Positions 62,423-64,000 of a stretch of DNA of 64,000 nt are shown piece by piece. The notes below the pieces were generated by a model, which searched no databases, was not told where the DNA came from, and saw only the letters and a program-made list of their open reading frames with translations. The first letter of the stretch is position 1. Each line of letters opens with the position of its first letter. A program made the translations under genes and the position numbers. Origin of the DNA: Oscillospiraceae bacterium (lineage in GTDB: Bacteria; Bacillota; Clostridia; Oscillospirales; Ruminococcaceae); assembly GCA_030539275.1 (NCBI GenBank), contig JAUNSK010000005.1:62001-126000 (forward strand), read 5' to 3'.

Positions 62423-64000
62423 TTGAAAAGAAGATTAACAGCAGTCGCAGTATCTATTGTTATGGGGGCTTTTATGGCCGGCAATTCACTCGGGTTTCAG
62501 GTTTATGCACAGCATAATGATATAGATGAAGATAACAGTATACAGGATGCCCTGCAGATCGAATATGAAGAAAAAAATACTTACAGCGATTATTATGATG
62601 AGCATATCAACGACCCCAGACCTGACTCTGAAATCTTCATAAGGGCAGTTGATTATATAACTGCAGAGGATGGTCAGTTTTCTAAAGGTAAATACGGACC
62701 ATCGGGTGATGTCAGAGAAGATGTTCTTATCTGGAACAGTGTCAGCGGAAGACTGTCATATCAGATAGATGTAAAACAGGCAGGCATATATAATATGGCT
62801 GTCTCATACTGCCCTGTTGAATCAACCTCAACCAGTATTGATATGTCAGTCCTGATCGACGGGGAAACCCCGTTTGATACTGCCGGAAGGATCGCACTTA
62901 ACAGAGTCTGGGTAAATGAAAAAGAAATAACCTGCAATTCACAGGGAAATCAGATAAGACCTGCACAGAAACAGTACAGCCTGTGGATGAAGACTGACAT
63001 CAAGGACTCCGACGGTCTGTTTAATGATCCTCTGGGTTTTTATTTGAGCATCGGAAAACATACAATTACTTTTGAAGCACGCAAGGCAGATATAGCACTT
63101 GAATATATAAAACTGTACAACCAGGCATCTCCTGCTCCCTACAGTGAATCCGCACCTGATAATTCTGAACTTCAGGCTGCTCCGTCCTTACTTATAAGAC
63201 TCGAGGGAGAAAATGCTGCATTTAAATCTGATTCAACGCTTTATCCTACATCAGACAAATCAAGCTATCTTACTTCCCCATGCAGTCCGGGAAAGATGGT
63301 TTACAATACTATAGGAGATCAGAACTGGAAAAAAGCACTTCAGACAATTACGTGGATCATTCCGGGAGAAGAGATCAAGGGTGACGGCTGGTACAGGATA
63401 GGTATAAAAGCCAGGCAGCAGACAATGAGAGGTCTGTACTCAAACAGACGGATATATGTTGACGATGAGATAACCTGCAGTGAACTAAGTCAGGTCAGAT
63501 TCTATTATGATACTGACTGGAGTGTTGTATCGCCTTCTGATGAGAACGGAAATGATATATATGTATATCTTACTGCCGGAGAAGATCACACGATAACCAT
63601 GGAGGCGATTCCAGGTGAAATCGGTGAATCTATGAGACAGCTTGAGCCTCTGGTAGACAGCATAAACAGGTATTACAGAAAGATCCTGATGGTAACAGGA
63701 CCAACTCCGGACAAATATACTGATTATAATGTAACTAAAAATATACCTGAGCTGACAGACGAACTCACCAGTATCTCCAGTCAGCTGAAGAATGTAAAAA
63801 AAAGCATAGAATCGCTTTCCGGATCAACCGGTTCTGAAGCAGCCGGAATTGAGAGAATGTATGTAATACTTGACAAGTGCATTAAAAATCCTGAAAAAAT
63901 TCCAGGATATCTAAAGCAGATCAAGGATAATTCAGCTTCAATCTCGTCATGGATGCGTGATTACAAAGATCAGCCGCTTGAGGTCGATTATATTGAGATC
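62423..64000 (+). CDS. Large extracellular solute-binding protein, N-terminal part (cut by window end)
   Basis: 526 codons up to the window edge with no stop. TTG start at 62423 is preceded by GGAAGG (8 nt); an in-frame ATG at 62396 lacks an SD. Secretion signal (LKRRLTAVAVSIVMGAFMAG...). The N-terminal part (YYDEHINDPRPDSEIFIRAV, VDKQAGIYNMAVSYCPVEST-like blocks, IRPAQKQYSLWMKTDIKDSD) is that of ~950-1000-residue substrate-binding proteins of Paenibacillus and Clostridia, in which two sandwich-like domains precede the SBP fold. It may bind polysaccharide-derived ligands. The SBP part lies beyond the window. Confidence 0.75.
   Translation, partial: MKRRLTAVAVSIVMGAFMAGNSLGFQVYAQHNDIDEDNSIQDALQIEYEEKNTYSDYYDEHINDPRPDSEIFIRAVDYITAEDGQFSKGKYGPSGDVREDVLIWNSVSGRLSYQIDVKQAGIYNMAVSYCPVESTSTSIDMSVLIDGETPFDTAGRIALNRVWVNEKEITCNSQGNQIRPAQKQYSLWMKTDIKDSDGLFNDPLGFYLSIGKHTITFEARKADIALEYIKLYNQASPAPYSESAPDNSELQAAPSLLIRLEGENAAFKSDSTLYPTSDKSSYLTSPCSPGKMVYNTIGDQNWKKALQTITWIIPGEEIKGDGWYRIGIKARQQTMRGLYSNRRIYVDDEITCSELSQVRFYYDTDWSVVSPSDENGNDIYVYLTAGEDHTITMEAIPGEIGESMRQLEPLVDSINRYYRKILMVTGPTPDKYTDYNVTKNIPELTDELTSISSQLKNVKKSIESLSGSTGSEAAGIERMYVILDKCIKNPEKIPGYLKQIKDNSASISSWMRDYKDQPLEVDYIEI

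Overview
This window looks like a chromosome segment of a low-GC, Gram-positive, spore-forming gut or rumen anaerobe of the Oscillospiraceae, most like a fibre-degrading Ruminococcus. The support is: three secreted proteins with type I dockerin modules (two papain-type peptidases and a CotH-kinase-like protein); the spore germination protease Gpr; a CIRCE-controlled hrcA-grpE-dnaK-dnaJ operon; RNase Y; single-chain GlyQS; a T-box in front of thrS; and near-consensus TTGACA/TATAAT promoters in almost every intergenic gap. Nearly all of it is ordinary chromosome. I see no phage, insertion sequence or CRISPR array.

Layout. 1-1.0 kb: end of an ABC exporter (ATPase and permease). 1.1-4.8 kb: two paralogous dockerin-bearing cysteine peptidases. 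5.0-7.5 kb: tRNA-Gln followed by an AT-rich, accessory-looking stretch with an orphan membrane protein, a DUF5684-like protein and an eroded coding remnant. 7.6-13.6 kb: SulP transporter, YgjP-like metallopeptidase, lipoprotein, CPA2 antiporter, rpsT and gpr. 13.6-20.3 kb: glyS with a 24-residue membrane peptide behind it, a lipoprotein, a DUF4230 protein, and a YtrA-type GntR/ABC operon. 20.4-30 kb: CotH/dockerin protein, heat-shock operon and ppk1. 30-36.3 kb: tRNA-Leu and two tRNA-Ser, a DUF6465-like protein, an LRR lipoprotein, an apparently inactive P-type-ATPase-like membrane protein, and rlmB. 36.6-41 kb: ogg, a LacI-like sensor/diguanylate cyclase and azlCD. 41.3-47.8 kb: complete F1Fo ATP synthase operon with two c-subunit genes. 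48.2-51.3 kb: a FeoB-associated-type Cys-rich peptide under a DtxR-like palindrome, ilvBH, and a SmtB/ArsR metal sensor. 51.4-57.7 kb: orphan solute-binding lipoprotein, AraC regulator, radical SAM protein, SDR epimerase and O-antigen-ligase-like protein. 57.7-64 kb: rny, T-box-thrS, and the start of a very large solute-binding protein.

A recurring regulatory layout stands out. The atp operon, ilvBH and the CPA2 antiporter each have a strong promoter followed within about 50-80 nt by an intrinsic-terminator-like hairpin, before the first gene. That suggests premature termination control not explained by riboswitch classes I recognise. Only thrS has a recognisable class, the T-box. Other points of interest are the P-type-ATPase-like pseudoenzyme, the soluble LacI-type sensor fused to GGDEF, and the dockerin/CotH and dockerin/peptidase proteins, which fit a cellulosome-like surface complex.

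All gene functions are read from protein motifs by eye. Several starts were moved from the longest possible reading frame to a downstream start with a better Shine-Dalgarno site; in three cases the long frame begins inside a promoter hexamer.
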